From assembly GCA_946537885.1 (NCBI GenBank), contig CAMNGC010000013.1:1-56500 (forward strand): a stretch of DNA of 56,500 nt, read 5' to 3'. Position numbers and translations under genes: made by a program. Below are positions 1 to 8,497 of the stretch, piece by piece. Under the pieces are notes generated by a model that made no database searches, was not told where the DNA came from, and saw only the letters and a list, made by a program, of their open reading frames with translations. This DNA comes from an uncultured Clostridia bacterium (lineage in GTDB: Bacteria > Bacillota > Clostridia > Saccharofermentanales > Saccharofermentanaceae). Numbering within the stretch: the stretch's first letter is position 1; each line of letters begins with the position of its first letter.

Positions 1-53
1 TTTCTTTTGCAAAGTTAAGGGGCTATCTCAATTTAGTTTTGAGACAGCCCCTT
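1..53. repeat. Terminal hairpin repeat, left copy
   Basis: Bases 17-53 form a strong hairpin (arms AAGGGGCTATCTC and GAGACAGCCCCTT) preceded by a short A/T-rich flank. Bases 1-53 are the exact reverse complement of 56447-56499. The hairpin with flanking A/T tracts looks like a bidirectional intrinsic terminator. Perfect identity with the other end suggests a dispersed genomic repeat at which the assembly stopped. Confidence 0.85.
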
Positions 54-75
54 AAATGTACGACTCTTGTCGCTC

Positions 76-150
76 TGGTGACCCGTACGAGAGTTGAACT
101 CGTCTCTCCGCCGTGAAAGGGCGACGTCTTAGCCGATTGACCAACGGGCC
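76..150 (-). tRNA. tRNA-Glu (TTC)
   Basis: The reverse complement folds as a tRNA: acceptor GGCCCGT pairs with ACGGGTC, the anticodon loop is CTTTCAC giving anticodon TTC, the T-loop is GTTCAAC, and the 3' CCA is encoded. It lies 5 bases downstream of tRNA-Met on the same strand, so the two are probably one transcript. Confidence 0.95.
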
Positions 151-155
151 TTATT

Positions 156-232
156 TGGTAGCGGCAGTGGGATTCGAACCTACGACCTGCCGGGTATGAA
201 CCGGACGCTCTGGCCAACTGAGCTATGCCGCC
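156..232 (-). tRNA. tRNA-Met (CAT)
   Basis: The reverse complement begins GGCGGCA and ends TGCCGCT-ACCA with encoded CCA. The anticodon loop TTCATAC gives CAT and the T-loop is GGTTCGAATCC. The acceptor and D-arm resemble the elongator tRNA-Met of Firmicutes. A CAT-anticodon tRNA could also be lysidine-modified tRNA-Ile2; elongator Met is preferred on overall similarity. Confidence 0.9.
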
Positions 233-260
233 ATATAAAGACCTCAAATAATGCTCATAA

Positions 261-289
261 ATTGTAACAGCGAAGCTTTGATATGTCAA
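261..289 (-). promoter_or_regulatory. Sigma-A type promoter of the tRNA-Met/tRNA-Glu operon
   Basis: On the minus strand a perfect -35 TTGACA (284-289) is followed after 17 bases by -10 TACAAT (261-266), about 30 bases upstream of the tRNA-Met 5' end. Confidence 0.8.
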
Positions 290-356
290 GGGCGAAGGAT
301 AAGCTCTTTTCGACAGCTCTTTTCGAAAAGCATCCCGCACCACTTCATGCCCGCGG

Positions 357-365
357 TGGTATAAT
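357..365 (+). promoter_or_regulatory. Extended -10 promoter upstream of the DUF6273 lipoprotein
   Basis: TGGTATAAT has the extended -10 form (TGn followed by TATAAT at 360-365). No good -35 is present at the expected distance. It lies about 40 bases before the lipoprotein start. Confidence 0.5.
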
Positions 366-402
366 AAGAACATATATCCTGCTCGAAAAGGAGTTTCTTA
401 AG

Positions 403-1056
403 ATGCGTAAGATAATATCTTTGTTGCTCATGACTATCCTTGCCGTAACTCTGTTAAGTGCCTGCAGCAAGAGTTCATCAGATCCCGAGGTCGGGGACGT
501 AGTATCCATGGGTTCATATAAAGGAGAGGACATCGAGTGGGAGATCCTTGACATCAACGACGAAGGACAGATGCTCATAGTAAGCACGAGAGCAATAGAT
601 ATTATGCGGTATAACGAGTCGCAGACTACTCTCTCATGGGAGGAATGTACGCTCAGGGGATGGCTGAACGGCAGTTTCATCGAAGAGGCTTTCGACGGGG
701 AGCAGCAGGAGCATATCCTGACGACGACCGTTATAAACAACGATAACGAATTCTATAACATAGAAGGCGGCAACGACACACAGGATAAGGTCTTCCTTCT
801 GAGCCTTGATGAAGTCAGGAATTATTATGATGAGGATGAGGATCGCATATGCGTTCTGGCGGACAACATCGATAACAGCGACGAAGAGATCGCAGATCTT
901 GATTCGCGCCAGTGCAACTGGTGGCTCAGGTCGCCGGGCAGCTACAGGATGAACGCAGCTTATGTGGAGATCCCGGGAAGCATAAACGAGCATGGCATAT
1001 GGGTCGACTGGCAGCGCGGCGTAAGACCGGCCATGTGGGTGGATGAGATAGTGTGA
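403..1056 (+). CDS. DUF6273-type lipoprotein
   Basis: This 217-residue protein begins with a lipoprotein signal (MRKII, hydrophobic stretch, lipobox LSAC) and is therefore probably anchored to the outer face of the membrane. The mature part has short motifs seen in DUF6273 proteins of Clostridia: VSMGSY, IEWEIL, LRGWLN, WWLRSPG and a C-terminal GVRPAMWV. That domain is often found on secreted or cell-wall proteins and its activity is unknown. The ATG at 403 is chosen because the Shine-Dalgarno AAAGGAG sits 10 bases upstream; the longer open frame to 283 runs through the promoter. It is followed after 38 bases by the DUF4214 protein on the same strand. Confidence 0.85.
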   Translation: MRKIISLLLMTILAVTLLSACSKSSSDPEVGDVVSMGSYKGEDIEWEILDINDEGQMLIVSTRAIDIMRYNESQTTLSWEECTLRGWLNGSFIEEAFDGEQQEHILTTTVINNDNEFYNIEGGNDTQDKVFLLSLDEVRNYYDEDEDRICVLADNIDNSDEEIADLDSRQCNWWLRSPGSYRMNAAYVEIPGSINEHGIWVDWQRGVRPAMWVDEIV

Positions 1057-1094
1057 GAGCTGCTTGAGATCCGGTGAAAAGAGGGGGAAGGAAC

Positions 1095-3182
1095 ATGAAA
1101 AGATCTATATCTACATTGATCGCTGTTATCTTGATCGTTGTTATGTCTGCAGCGGTCGGAGCCCATACGATCAGGGTTGAACACACATCAATTTATAACG
1201 GTGATTACGGGCAGCCTGTCTCAACATATCTGGAGCACACATCAAATGGTAACTATATGCTCTTCAGCGGGTCCGGCGGACATGACTACATCGTGGAGTA
1301 TTATGATGCCTCATATGATCTGATCTCTACCAGAAGGATCCCGCAGGAACTGCCGTTATTCGGTACCTTTTATTCTGACGGAAGAAACTATTACATATTG
1401 AGCGGGCAGAAGAATCTTGGTGAGTCGCCGGACGTTGAATGCTTCAGACTGACAAAGTATGATCTTTCCTGGAACAGAGTATCATCCTGCGGTCTCTATG
1501 ACTGTAATACAACGGAACCTTTTGCTTTCGGTTCTGCTGATATTGCTGCCTACGGGGACTATCTGGTAATAAGGACCTGTCATGTAATGTACAAATCAAG
1601 TGACGGAGTAAAACATCAGGCCAATGTCACTATCGTAGTTGACAGACAGTCAATGACAATAACAGATTCGATTACATCTGTTGCGGGTCGGCAGAGAGGA
1701 TATGTCAGCCATTCTTTCAACCAGCTGGTGGAGATCGATAACGGGTATGCGGTATGTGCCGATCATGGAGATGCATATCCGAGATCGATAGGTCTTTTTG
1801 TGTCGCCCAATAAGGTAACCGATGGCATAGACGTATACGGGTGGGATTACACTGAGATACTCGGCATCGGCGGAGGAGTAGGAAATTATCAAACCTATGC
1901 CGAACTTACAGGACTGACAGTATCAGACAGCTCATACCTTGTAGCAGGATCGAGCATAGACCAATCCGTATGGCCTTGTCCCACTCCGCCTTATTACAAT
2001 TATGATTCCAGTATCTATGGTGCTGACAAATATCCCATGAACGCTTTCCTTGCGGTTACGAACAAGGACAGCGGAGAGGTGGACTTTAAGTGGTTGACGG
2101 ATGATCCGGAGTCGATCGCGGAAGGACCGTATATCGTTAAGATCGGCGACAACAGGTTTTCTGTTTTGTGGGAGAACTGGAAGCATGAACTGCAATACCG
2201 GTTCTACGACGGATCCGGTAATGAACTCGGTCAACTGTATACATACAGTGCAGGAAGACTGTCTGATTCTGAACCTATCGTAGTTGACGGTGAGATAGTA
2301 TGGGCTGCATCTGATCCGCGTTGGAGCGGACATTATAGTCACGACCTGGAAACGGACGACTGGTCATATATCACGACTGAGAATGACGTTCAAACGGATT
2401 TCTACACCATCTCTATCGAAGACGGGCATTTCGAGGCGCACGAGAAAGGTGTAAAGGGCTTCGTCGAGAGGCTCTACTCCGTGGCGCTGGGGCGTCCGTC
2501 CGATGCAGACGGTAAGGCTAACTGGATAAGTGCCATCACCTCCGGTCAGGAATCCGGAGGAGCAGTCGCGATGGGATTCCTGACGTCAGTAGAGTTTAAT
2601 AACAAGAACCTTCCGAATGAAGAGTTTGTGCGCACACTGTATAGGACTTTTTTTGACCGTGAAGCAGATGACTATGGATTGTCTTATTGGGTTTCAATGC
2701 TCGAGGGCGGTGCCCCGCGGACGGACATCATCAACGGCTTCATTAATTCGACTGAGTGGGCGACCTTGTGCTGGAAGTACGGGATCGACTCCGGTGGCGC
2801 CGGTGTTCCGGACACGCATATTGAGCCGAATGAACAGATAATAGGTTTTGCGACGAGACTTTATACTACTTGTCTTGTTAGAGACCCCGATCCTGCCGGA
2901 CTCGCGGACTGGGCTGACCGTCTGGCAAATAACCAAGTGTCCGGGTCTGAAGCGGCATACGGCTTCTTCTTCAGCGAGGAGTTCAAGGTCAGCAATATCA
3001 GTAATGATGAATATGTATTGAGACTTTATCACACCTTTATGGATCGTGAGCCTGATCCTGCGGGCTTCGCGGATTGGACAGGGCAGCTGGCAGCAGGCGC
3101 ATCGCGCGAAAGTGTTTTCAACGGATTCACGGGCTCAGCTGAATGGGCGCTGATATGTTCTGACTATGGAATACTGAAGTGA
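1095..3182 (+). CDS. Secreted protein with two C-terminal DUF4214 domains
   Basis: The protein has about 695 residues. A signal peptide (MKRSIST plus a hydrophobic core ending near AVGA) marks it as exported. About 450 residues follow with many aromatic and Gly-Asp turns, suggesting a beta-rich or propeller-like fold I cannot name. The last 240 residues hold two DUF4214 domains, seen from the repeated motifs FVERLYSVALGRPSD, LYRTFFDRE, GFINSTEWA, then FATRLYTTCL, LYHTFMDREPDPAGF and GSAEWA. DUF4214 is common on bacterial surface proteins, with no settled function. The ATG at 1095 has the strong ribosome site GGGGGAAGGA; a GTG 21 bases upstream is less likely. The next gene carries the same C-terminal pair, indicating duplication of the module. 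Confidence 0.85.
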   Translation: MKRSISTLIAVILIVVMSAAVGAHTIRVEHTSIYNGDYGQPVSTYLEHTSNGNYMLFSGSGGHDYIVEYYDASYDLISTRRIPQELPLFGTFYSDGRNYYILSGQKNLGESPDVECFRLTKYDLSWNRVSSCGLYDCNTTEPFAFGSADIAAYGDYLVIRTCHVMYKSSDGVKHQANVTIVVDRQSMTITDSITSVAGRQRGYVSHSFNQLVEIDNGYAVCADHGDAYPRSIGLFVSPNKVTDGIDVYGWDYTEILGIGGGVGNYQTYAELTGLTVSDSSYLVAGSSIDQSVWPCPTPPYYNYDSSIYGADKYPMNAFLAVTNKDSGEVDFKWLTDDPESIAEGPYIVKIGDNRFSVLWENWKHELQYRFYDGSGNELGQLYTYSAGRLSDSEPIVVDGEIVWAASDPRWSGHYSHDLETDDWSYITTENDVQTDFYTISIEDGHFEAHEKGVKGFVERLYSVALGRPSDADGKANWISAITSGQESGGAVAMGFLTSVEFNNKNLPNEEFVRTLYRTFFDREADDYGLSYWVSMLEGGAPRTDIINGFINSTEWATLCWKYGIDSGGAGVPDTHIEPNEQIIGFATRLYTTCLVRDPDPAGLADWADRLANNQVSGSEAAYGFFFSEEFKVSNISNDEYVLRLYHTFMDREPDPAGFADWTGQLAAGASRESVFNGFTGSAEWALICSDYGILK

Positions 3183-3203
3183 TAAACCTTTATTCTGATA
3201 GTG

Positions 3204-3209
3204 TATAAT
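3204..3209 (+). promoter_or_regulatory. Putative -10 element before the LRR/DUF4214 gene
   Basis: A consensus TATAAT lies 60 bases upstream of the ATG at 3270, in the gap after the preceding stop codon. There is no convincing -35. The leader that follows contains CTGCTCGAAAGGA, closely matching the leader of the lipoprotein gene at 403. Confidence 0.4.
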
Positions 3210-3269
3210 CGTTAATAATCCTGCTCGAAAGGAAGTAAGCGATATTCTCTGTAAGTGTGGAGGTCGAGT

Positions 3270-4970
3270 ATGAAAAGACTGGTTAAGGCTGTAAGTATAT
3301 TGTTTGTTGCTATATTGGCCATGCCGATGATGCCCTTGCATGTTCAGGATGTCAGAGCAGACGGGATCGATCTGTCGGCAGAGAATTTCCCGGATGCCGC
3401 ATTCAGAGACTATCTGGACATGTTTTTTAATCTCGATTTTGACTCCAAATTGAATTACGAGGAGATCGAAAAGATCACTGATATCGATGCCTCGGGAGAG
3501 GGCATAAGTAATTTTGCCGGCATCGAGTTCTTATATAACCTTAAGAACTTTGCTTGTTCAGACAATGATCTCAGCGAACACGGGCTCGACCTGAGCCAGA
3601 ATACAGCGCTCGAGTTTGTAAATTGTATGAACTGTAAGCTCGAGTCACTTAAGCTTCCGCACACGGATACACTGGATCGTATCTTCTGCTCGGTGAATAA
3701 TCTCACTGAATTGGATGTGAGCAATTGTACTAATCTTGATAATCTGCAGTGTGGCAGAAATCAGATAAGTCAACTCAATATCACAGGATGTTCCAATCTC
3801 CATATGTTGTACTGTTATGATAATAACCTCTCCGGACTTGACCTGAGCGAGTATGCCGATCTTGATCAACTCCTGTGTTATGGCAACGAGAATATGTCAT
3901 CTCTTGACCTGAGCCATAATCCGGCCTTAACGTATCTGGAATGTCACTACACCAATATCACTCAGCTTTGCATTGCATATAATCCGTTCCTTAAGAAGGC
4001 ATTTAACACCGGGAATGATTCTGATACGGAACAGTATGACCGATACGCTATAGAAGGTGAGAACCTGTTGTTGCTGGTCAATCCCGGAACAGTTATCACA
4101 ACAGTCACTCCGACGCCGACTGCAACGAATACGCCGACGGCAACTCCGTCATCAAAGCCAACATCGACCACGACCACAAAGCCTTCCGCGACACCTACGT
4201 CAAAGCCGGAGGTTACGTCTGCGCCTGCTTCTGAGAAGGGTGTTGCTGCTTTTATCGAGAGGCTTTATACGGTTGCTTTGGACCGTCCCTCAGACCCTCA
4301 CGGTAAGGCGGATTGGCTTAACAGAGTCAGGACACAAGGCTATACCGGCGCTGACCTGGCAAGAGGATTCCTGTTCTCACCTGAGTTCATAGATAAGAAT
4401 ATGAGTGATTCAGACTTTCTGGATGTTCTTTACAGGACTTTTTTCGATAGAGAGCCGGACGCTGAGAAGGCAAGCTGGCTGAATCTGATGTCTTCCGGAT
4501 GGTCGAAGAAGCAGGTCATCGACGGCTTTATCAATTCGACCGAATGGGCAAATCTCTGCCTGATCTACGGGATCGCTTCCGGTTCGACATTCGCTCCCAA
4601 TATCACAGTAGCTCCTTCTCAGGACATTATTAACTTCGCTACAAGACTTTACACAACATGTCTCGGAAGAGAGGCAGATGTGAACGGTCTCAATGATTGG
4701 GCGGATCAGATTGCCAACATGAAGATAACCGGATCTGAGGCTGCTCACGGATTCTTCTTCTCGGCCGAGTTTATCGATGCAAATTACAGTGATGCCGAGT
4801 ATGTTACAAGACTCTATCGCACATTCATGGATCGTGAACCCGATCCGGCAGGCTTTGCCGACTGGAAAGGACAGCTGGCGGCCGGCGCATCGCGCGAGTC
4901 CGTCTTCCGGGGCTTCGCAGGCTCGGCCGAATGGGCAGGCATCTGTGCCGATTACGGAATATTGAAGTGA
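3270..4970 (+). CDS. Secreted leucine-rich repeat protein with two DUF4214 domains
   Basis: This 566-residue protein has a signal peptide, then the motif FPDAAFRDYL and a calcium-loop-like segment typical of the N-cap of clostridial internalin-like LRR proteins. About eight LRR units follow (LDLSQN, LDVSNC, LNITGC, LDLSEY, LDLSHN). A Thr/Pro-rich linker at roughly residues 280-325 leads to two DUF4214 domains (FIERLYTVALDRPSD, LYRTFFDREPD, FATRLYTTCLGRE, FMDREPDPAGF). The last 40 residues are nearly identical to the end of the preceding gene. The protein is likely exposed on the surface, with the LRR part for binding. The ATG at 3270 is chosen for the GGAGG about 10 bases upstream. Confidence 0.88.
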   Translation: MKRLVKAVSILFVAILAMPMMPLHVQDVRADGIDLSAENFPDAAFRDYLDMFFNLDFDSKLNYEEIEKITDIDASGEGISNFAGIEFLYNLKNFACSDNDLSEHGLDLSQNTALEFVNCMNCKLESLKLPHTDTLDRIFCSVNNLTELDVSNCTNLDNLQCGRNQISQLNITGCSNLHMLYCYDNNLSGLDLSEYADLDQLLCYGNENMSSLDLSHNPALTYLECHYTNITQLCIAYNPFLKKAFNTGNDSDTEQYDRYAIEGENLLLLVNPGTVITTVTPTPTATNTPTATPSSKPTSTTTTKPSATPTSKPEVTSAPASEKGVAAFIERLYTVALDRPSDPHGKADWLNRVRTQGYTGADLARGFLFSPEFIDKNMSDSDFLDVLYRTFFDREPDAEKASWLNLMSSGWSKKQVIDGFINSTEWANLCLIYGIASGSTFAPNITVAPSQDIINFATRLYTTCLGREADVNGLNDWADQIANMKITGSEAAHGFFFSAEFIDANYSDAEYVTRLYRTFMDREPDPAGFADWKGQLAAGASRESVFRGFAGSAEWAGICADYGILK

Positions 4971-4982
4971 TAAGGTGACATA

Positions 4983-5930
4983 ATGAAGCTTGTTGTTATT
5001 GGAGGAGGCACCGGCCTGTCGGCAATGCTTACGGGCATGAAGCGAATAAAGGATGCGGAGATAACCGCTATCGTTACCGTTGCCGATAACGGCGGAAGTA
5101 CCGGACGAATACGTGATGTCTATGATGTCCCGGCAGTAGGCGATATCCGTAATGTTCTCGTTGCCATGGCGGGCGACAGTCAGAATAAGCTCTTCTCGGA
5201 ACTGATCAATTATCGTTTTGAAGGTGATCAGGATGTGGGCGGTCATAATCTCGGCAACCTGATAATCCTGGCTCTTATAAACATCACCGGCTCTTTTATG
5301 GGCGCGGTCCAGGCTGCCAGCAAGGTTATGCGAGTCGACGGCAACATTCTTCCTTCGACACTTGAGCAGGTGACCTTGGAGGCGACTATGACTGACGGGG
5401 AGATTGTGACAGGTGAGGCCGAGATCCCCAAGGCCGGTAAGAGGATAGATCATGTTTTCTATGCCAAGGATATTCCCGCATATGAGCCGGCTCTCGATGC
5501 TATCCGCGAGGCTGATCTGATCATCTACGGCATCGGATCTTTATATACTTCCATAATCCCGAACCTGATCGTCGGAGGTATAAGCGATGCAATCCGTTCC
5601 AACCCCTGCCCGCATATTTATTTCTGCAATGCCATGACGCAGCCGGGAGAGACCACCGGCATGTGCATGGAGGATCATGTGCGAGCCCTCGAGAAGCATT
5701 CATATCAGGGGGCTGCTGATGTGGTTATCCTTGATACAACTTATATCCCTCAGGATGTCTATGACCGATATAAGGCCGAAGGTTCGGTGTCCGTTCGTTC
5801 GAAAGAGACTGATCATTCATACAAGGTCATAGAGCGACAGATGATCAGGATCGACGAGAATCAGATGATCCGACACGATTCCGAGGCAGTTAAGGCAGTT
5901 GTAGAGGAGATAATGGAAGGTCGAGTATAA
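4983..5930 (+). CDS. yvcK: YvcK/CofD-like gluconeogenesis factor
   Basis: The protein has 315 residues and starts with the nucleotide-binding loop VIGGGTGLS, followed by VADNGGSTGR, VGDIRN and GHNLGN. These are hallmarks of the YvcK family, which is structurally related to the CofD transferases. In Bacillus, YvcK binds UDP-sugars and is needed for growth on gluconeogenic carbon sources and for correct cell-wall synthesis. It starts 12 bases after the LRR gene. The usual partners rapZ and whiA are not next to it here. Length and motifs match the family. Confidence 0.93.
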   Translation: MKLVVIGGGTGLSAMLTGMKRIKDAEITAIVTVADNGGSTGRIRDVYDVPAVGDIRNVLVAMAGDSQNKLFSELINYRFEGDQDVGGHNLGNLIILALINITGSFMGAVQAASKVMRVDGNILPSTLEQVTLEATMTDGEIVTGEAEIPKAGKRIDHVFYAKDIPAYEPALDAIREADLIIYGIGSLYTSIIPNLIVGGISDAIRSNPCPHIYFCNAMTQPGETTGMCMEDHVRALEKHSYQGAADVVILDTTYIPQDVYDRYKAEGSVSVRSKETDHSYKVIERQMIRIDENQMIRHDSEAVKAVVEEIMEGRV

Positions 5931-5961
5931 TCCCCTTTTTGCGCATATTTATAACAATCCA

Positions 5962-5999
5962 AAAGGGCTGTCTCAGTGTAATAAGTGAGGCAGCCCTTT
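5962..5999. terminator. Bidirectional intrinsic terminator between convergent genes
   Basis: The arms AAAGGGCTGTCTCA and TGAGGCAGCCCTTT form a long hairpin flanked by A and T runs. It lies between yvcK (plus) and the ABC permease (minus), so it can serve both. Its arms resemble those of the contig-end repeat. Confidence 0.85.
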
Positions 6000-6036
6000 C
6001 GTGGGATATGGGATAGTCAGGCAAAAACGGACTATA

Positions 6037-7590
6037 TTACAAAGGCAGATCTTTTCGGGTGAAATATTCACTGCCGGTGATGTAGCAGATAAGACCTACT
6101 GCGACAAGAATGAACATCTTATAGATGAAATCTGTTCCGCCTTTAAGGATATCTACCACATCGAAAAGGGATATGATCGATACATAGTTGAATGTATTCA
6201 GGTCGTTCATACGAATGATGGACGGAAGCACGGGAGATCCGAAGAGTCCTAACATGGTGGCAACGAGGAAGAACATATTAAGACCGCCGCCGATAGCCAT
6301 AGCATTCTTGCTTCTGTTGAAGAAACAGGAAGCCAGGAAAGATATTCCGCTCATGGCGAACATAACAAGGAATGCATCCAGGTTGATAATGAGCAGCTTC
6401 GGGATATCCAGATCCGTATTAACATCGGCAATCCGGAAACATACTACACTTGTTATGGCCGTCAGTATGAACATAACGAGGATAGAACCTGCGAGGTAGA
6501 CTGCTTGTGTAAATGCGATGGTCCTGCGCTTGGTTGAAGTGGAGAGAATGTAGGCCATGGAGCCTGAATCGACCTGGCCGGAGATAAGAGCATTCGAGGC
6601 CATGATCATATAGATGATGGGAAGCAAAAGACCTGCCATCTTAAAGAAGATGGAGCCTACAAGGATGCCGTAAAGATCCATCTGTCCGATCTCATCTATC
6701 GCATCACTTACTTCTTCAGGCAGCTGAGAGAGCAGGCTTTGAGGGATAGTCGCGGCCAGCTCTTCCTTTATGCCGTCAACTGTCTCTTCTGAAGTCATAT
6801 TATCCAGACGGTATTCCAGCTTGCTTCTGTATTCTACTATCGCTGATTCGGCGATGTTCTTTACATGAGCGTAATCTGTGTATCCGAATTCAGCATACTG
6901 CTCGTCTGTAATTCCATAGCCGGACAGTTCTTCCATCATCTTGGCATTATTCTCAGCTGAAACAAAATGTCCTGCGAGAAATTCAGCTGTCGTATCCATA
7001 ACATATTTATCACGAACATCATTATGAAGTTCGCTCGTAAGAGTTGCGAGAACTGTCTCATACCTTGGAGCTTCTTCGCCGATAGATGCATAGTAGTCGT
7101 CGAACATGTAACTTCCGTCTTCCTGCATGGGGTTAAGAGTAGCGAAAACGACACCCTGTATCGCATTAGCCTCTTCGGAATCGGCTTCATAGCCGAGAGT
7201 TGTCAGAAGGGCCGGCAGATATTCATCGGACAGACTGCCTGCAGCTGCAACATAGGCTGCCTGACCGGCGGTTTTCCCGGCTTCATCTTCTGCCATGCCG
7301 CTTGCCATCAGTTCCGTTAAGTTTTCCTGATAAGAGGCACTGTATTTTTCTTCGAAAAACTCCATAGCATCACTTGCCGTCTTGTAATATGAAAGTGATG
7401 TGTCCTCGATCTTGGCCTTGACCTCTGTCTCTACGACCGTACCGTGGATTGCTTCTCTCGTCATACTGAGTTTGCCGTTACCTGCGATCAGCATGACGCT
7501 GGCTAACATGAAGCAAACTGCGCCGGTGATAATGATCCACATGACCCCGTTTGCTTTGCATGACTGCTTAAATAATGATTTACTGAACAT
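6037..7590 (-). CDS. ABC-2 type exporter permease
   Basis: This 517-residue membrane protein has one N-terminal transmembrane segment (around residues 18-36), a large extracytoplasmic region of about 280 residues rich in Glu and Asp, and about five further transmembrane segments in the C-terminal 200 residues. The layout is that of ABC-2 exporter permeases. Its start overlaps the end of the adjacent ATPase gene by 11 bases, so the two are translationally linked. It probably forms the membrane channel for one or both ATPases at 7580-9432. The substrate is unknown. Confidence 0.8.
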   Translation of the reverse strand: MFSKSLFKQSCKANGVMWIIITGAVCFMLASVMLIAGNGKLSMTREAIHGTVVETEVKAKIEDTSLSYYKTASDAMEFFEEKYSASYQENLTELMASGMAEDEAGKTAGQAAYVAAAGSLSDEYLPALLTTLGYEADSEEANAIQGVVFATLNPMQEDGSYMFDDYYASIGEEAPRYETVLATLTSELHNDVRDKYVMDTTAEFLAGHFVSAENNAKMMEELSGYGITDEQYAEFGYTDYAHVKNIAESAIVEYRSKLEYRLDNMTSEETVDGIKEELAATIPQSLLSQLPEEVSDAIDEIGQMDLYGILVGSIFFKMAGLLLPIIYMIMASNALISGQVDSGSMAYILSTSTKRRTIAFTQAVYLAGSILVMFILTAITSVVCFRIADVNTDLDIPKLLIINLDAFLVMFAMSGISFLASCFFNRSKNAMAIGGGLNMFFLVATMLGLFGSPVLPSIIRMNDLNTFNYVSIISLFDVVDILKGGTDFIYKMFILVAVGLICYITGSEYFTRKDLPL

Positions 7591-8497
7591 TTCGCTTACT
7601 CTCCTTCTGCTGTGCGATTATCTCGCTGAAATGACGCTCCAGGTCATAGATGACCTCGGATATGAATCTGATCTCAAAACCTGTCAGGTCTTTTAGCAGC
7701 TGCGGCAGTTCCTCGCGCGTAACTCCTACCGTAAGCTGATTATACTGAGGCTGATCACGGGTGATCCTGTATTTGCCGTTCTTGAAGCGTTTGTAGTCTG
7801 CTTCTGTCATGAATTCGATCTTGAATTCCTTGACCGGGCGCTTATGGATCTTCTCGATATCCGCGATGTCTATTATGTGTCCGTTGCTTATCATGGCAAC
7901 GCGGTCGCATGTGGTCTCGAGTTCGTTGAACATATGGCTGCTCATGAAGATCGTCTTGCCTTTCTTATGTTCCTCCTTGATTATCTCGAGGAAACTGTCA
8001 CGCATCAGCGGGTCGAGACCGGTGGTCGGTTCATCCAGGATGATTATTGCCGGATCAGCCATCAGAGCCGCAACCAGTGCGGTCTTTTGTTTCATTCCTT
8101 TACTCATACGCTTCAAGGAGGCGCTGGGATCCAGCTGAAGTCTCTGTACTAATTCGTCCGCATAGGACATATCCTTAAGTCCCAGGAAATCAGCCTGGCT
8201 CTTCAGGAATTCAGTGCCGGTCTTCAAGTCGGGGAATGCGATCTCGCCGGCCACATAACCGATATTCTTTATATATTCGCTGGAGTGCTCCCAAGCAGTC
8301 AGACCATTGACCTTGGCGCAACCGGATGTGGGTTTTAGGAAGCCCATGATATTACGGATCGTCGTAGTCTTGCCGGAGCCGTTTGTTCCGACATAGCCCA
8401 TCATCTCGCCCTCGCCGATGGTCATATTCAGATCGAAGATACCACGGCCTTCGCCGTAGTCTTTGGTGAGTCCCAGAAGTTCAATCACGTTTTTCAT
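7580..8497 (-). CDS. ABC exporter ATPase, second copy
   Basis: The protein has 305 residues. It has Walker A GTNGSGKTT, Walker B IIILDEP followed by TTGLDP, and H-loop SSHMF. The signature is degenerate (RMSKGMKQK), as is common in CcmA/NatA-like exporter ATPases. About 90 C-terminal residues form an accessory domain like that of drug and bacitracin exporter ATPases. Start and stop overlap the neighbours (ATGA with the gene upstream, 11 bases with the permease), so this is a tight operon. Homology to the preceding ATPase suggests they pair as a heterodimer. Confidence 0.88.
   Translation of the reverse strand: MKNVIELLGLTKDYGEGRGIFDLNMTIGEGEMMGYVGTNGSGKTTTIRNIMGFLKPTSGCAKVNGLTAWEHSSEYIKNIGYVAGEIAFPDLKTGTEFLKSQADFLGLKDMSYADELVQRLQLDPSASLKRMSKGMKQKTALVAALMADPAIIILDEPTTGLDPLMRDSFLEIIKEEHKKGKTIFMSSHMFNELETTCDRVAMISNGHIIDIADIEKIHKRPVKEFKIEFMTEADYKRFKNGKYRITRDQPQYNQLTVGVTREELPQLLKDLTGFEIRFISEVIYDLERHFSEIIAQQKESKRNVQ

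Noticed and set aside
4410..5453. Long open frame of 347 codons on the minus strand
   Set aside because: It is antisense to the DUF4214 region and yvcK, both clear genes, and has no recognised motif or ribosome site.
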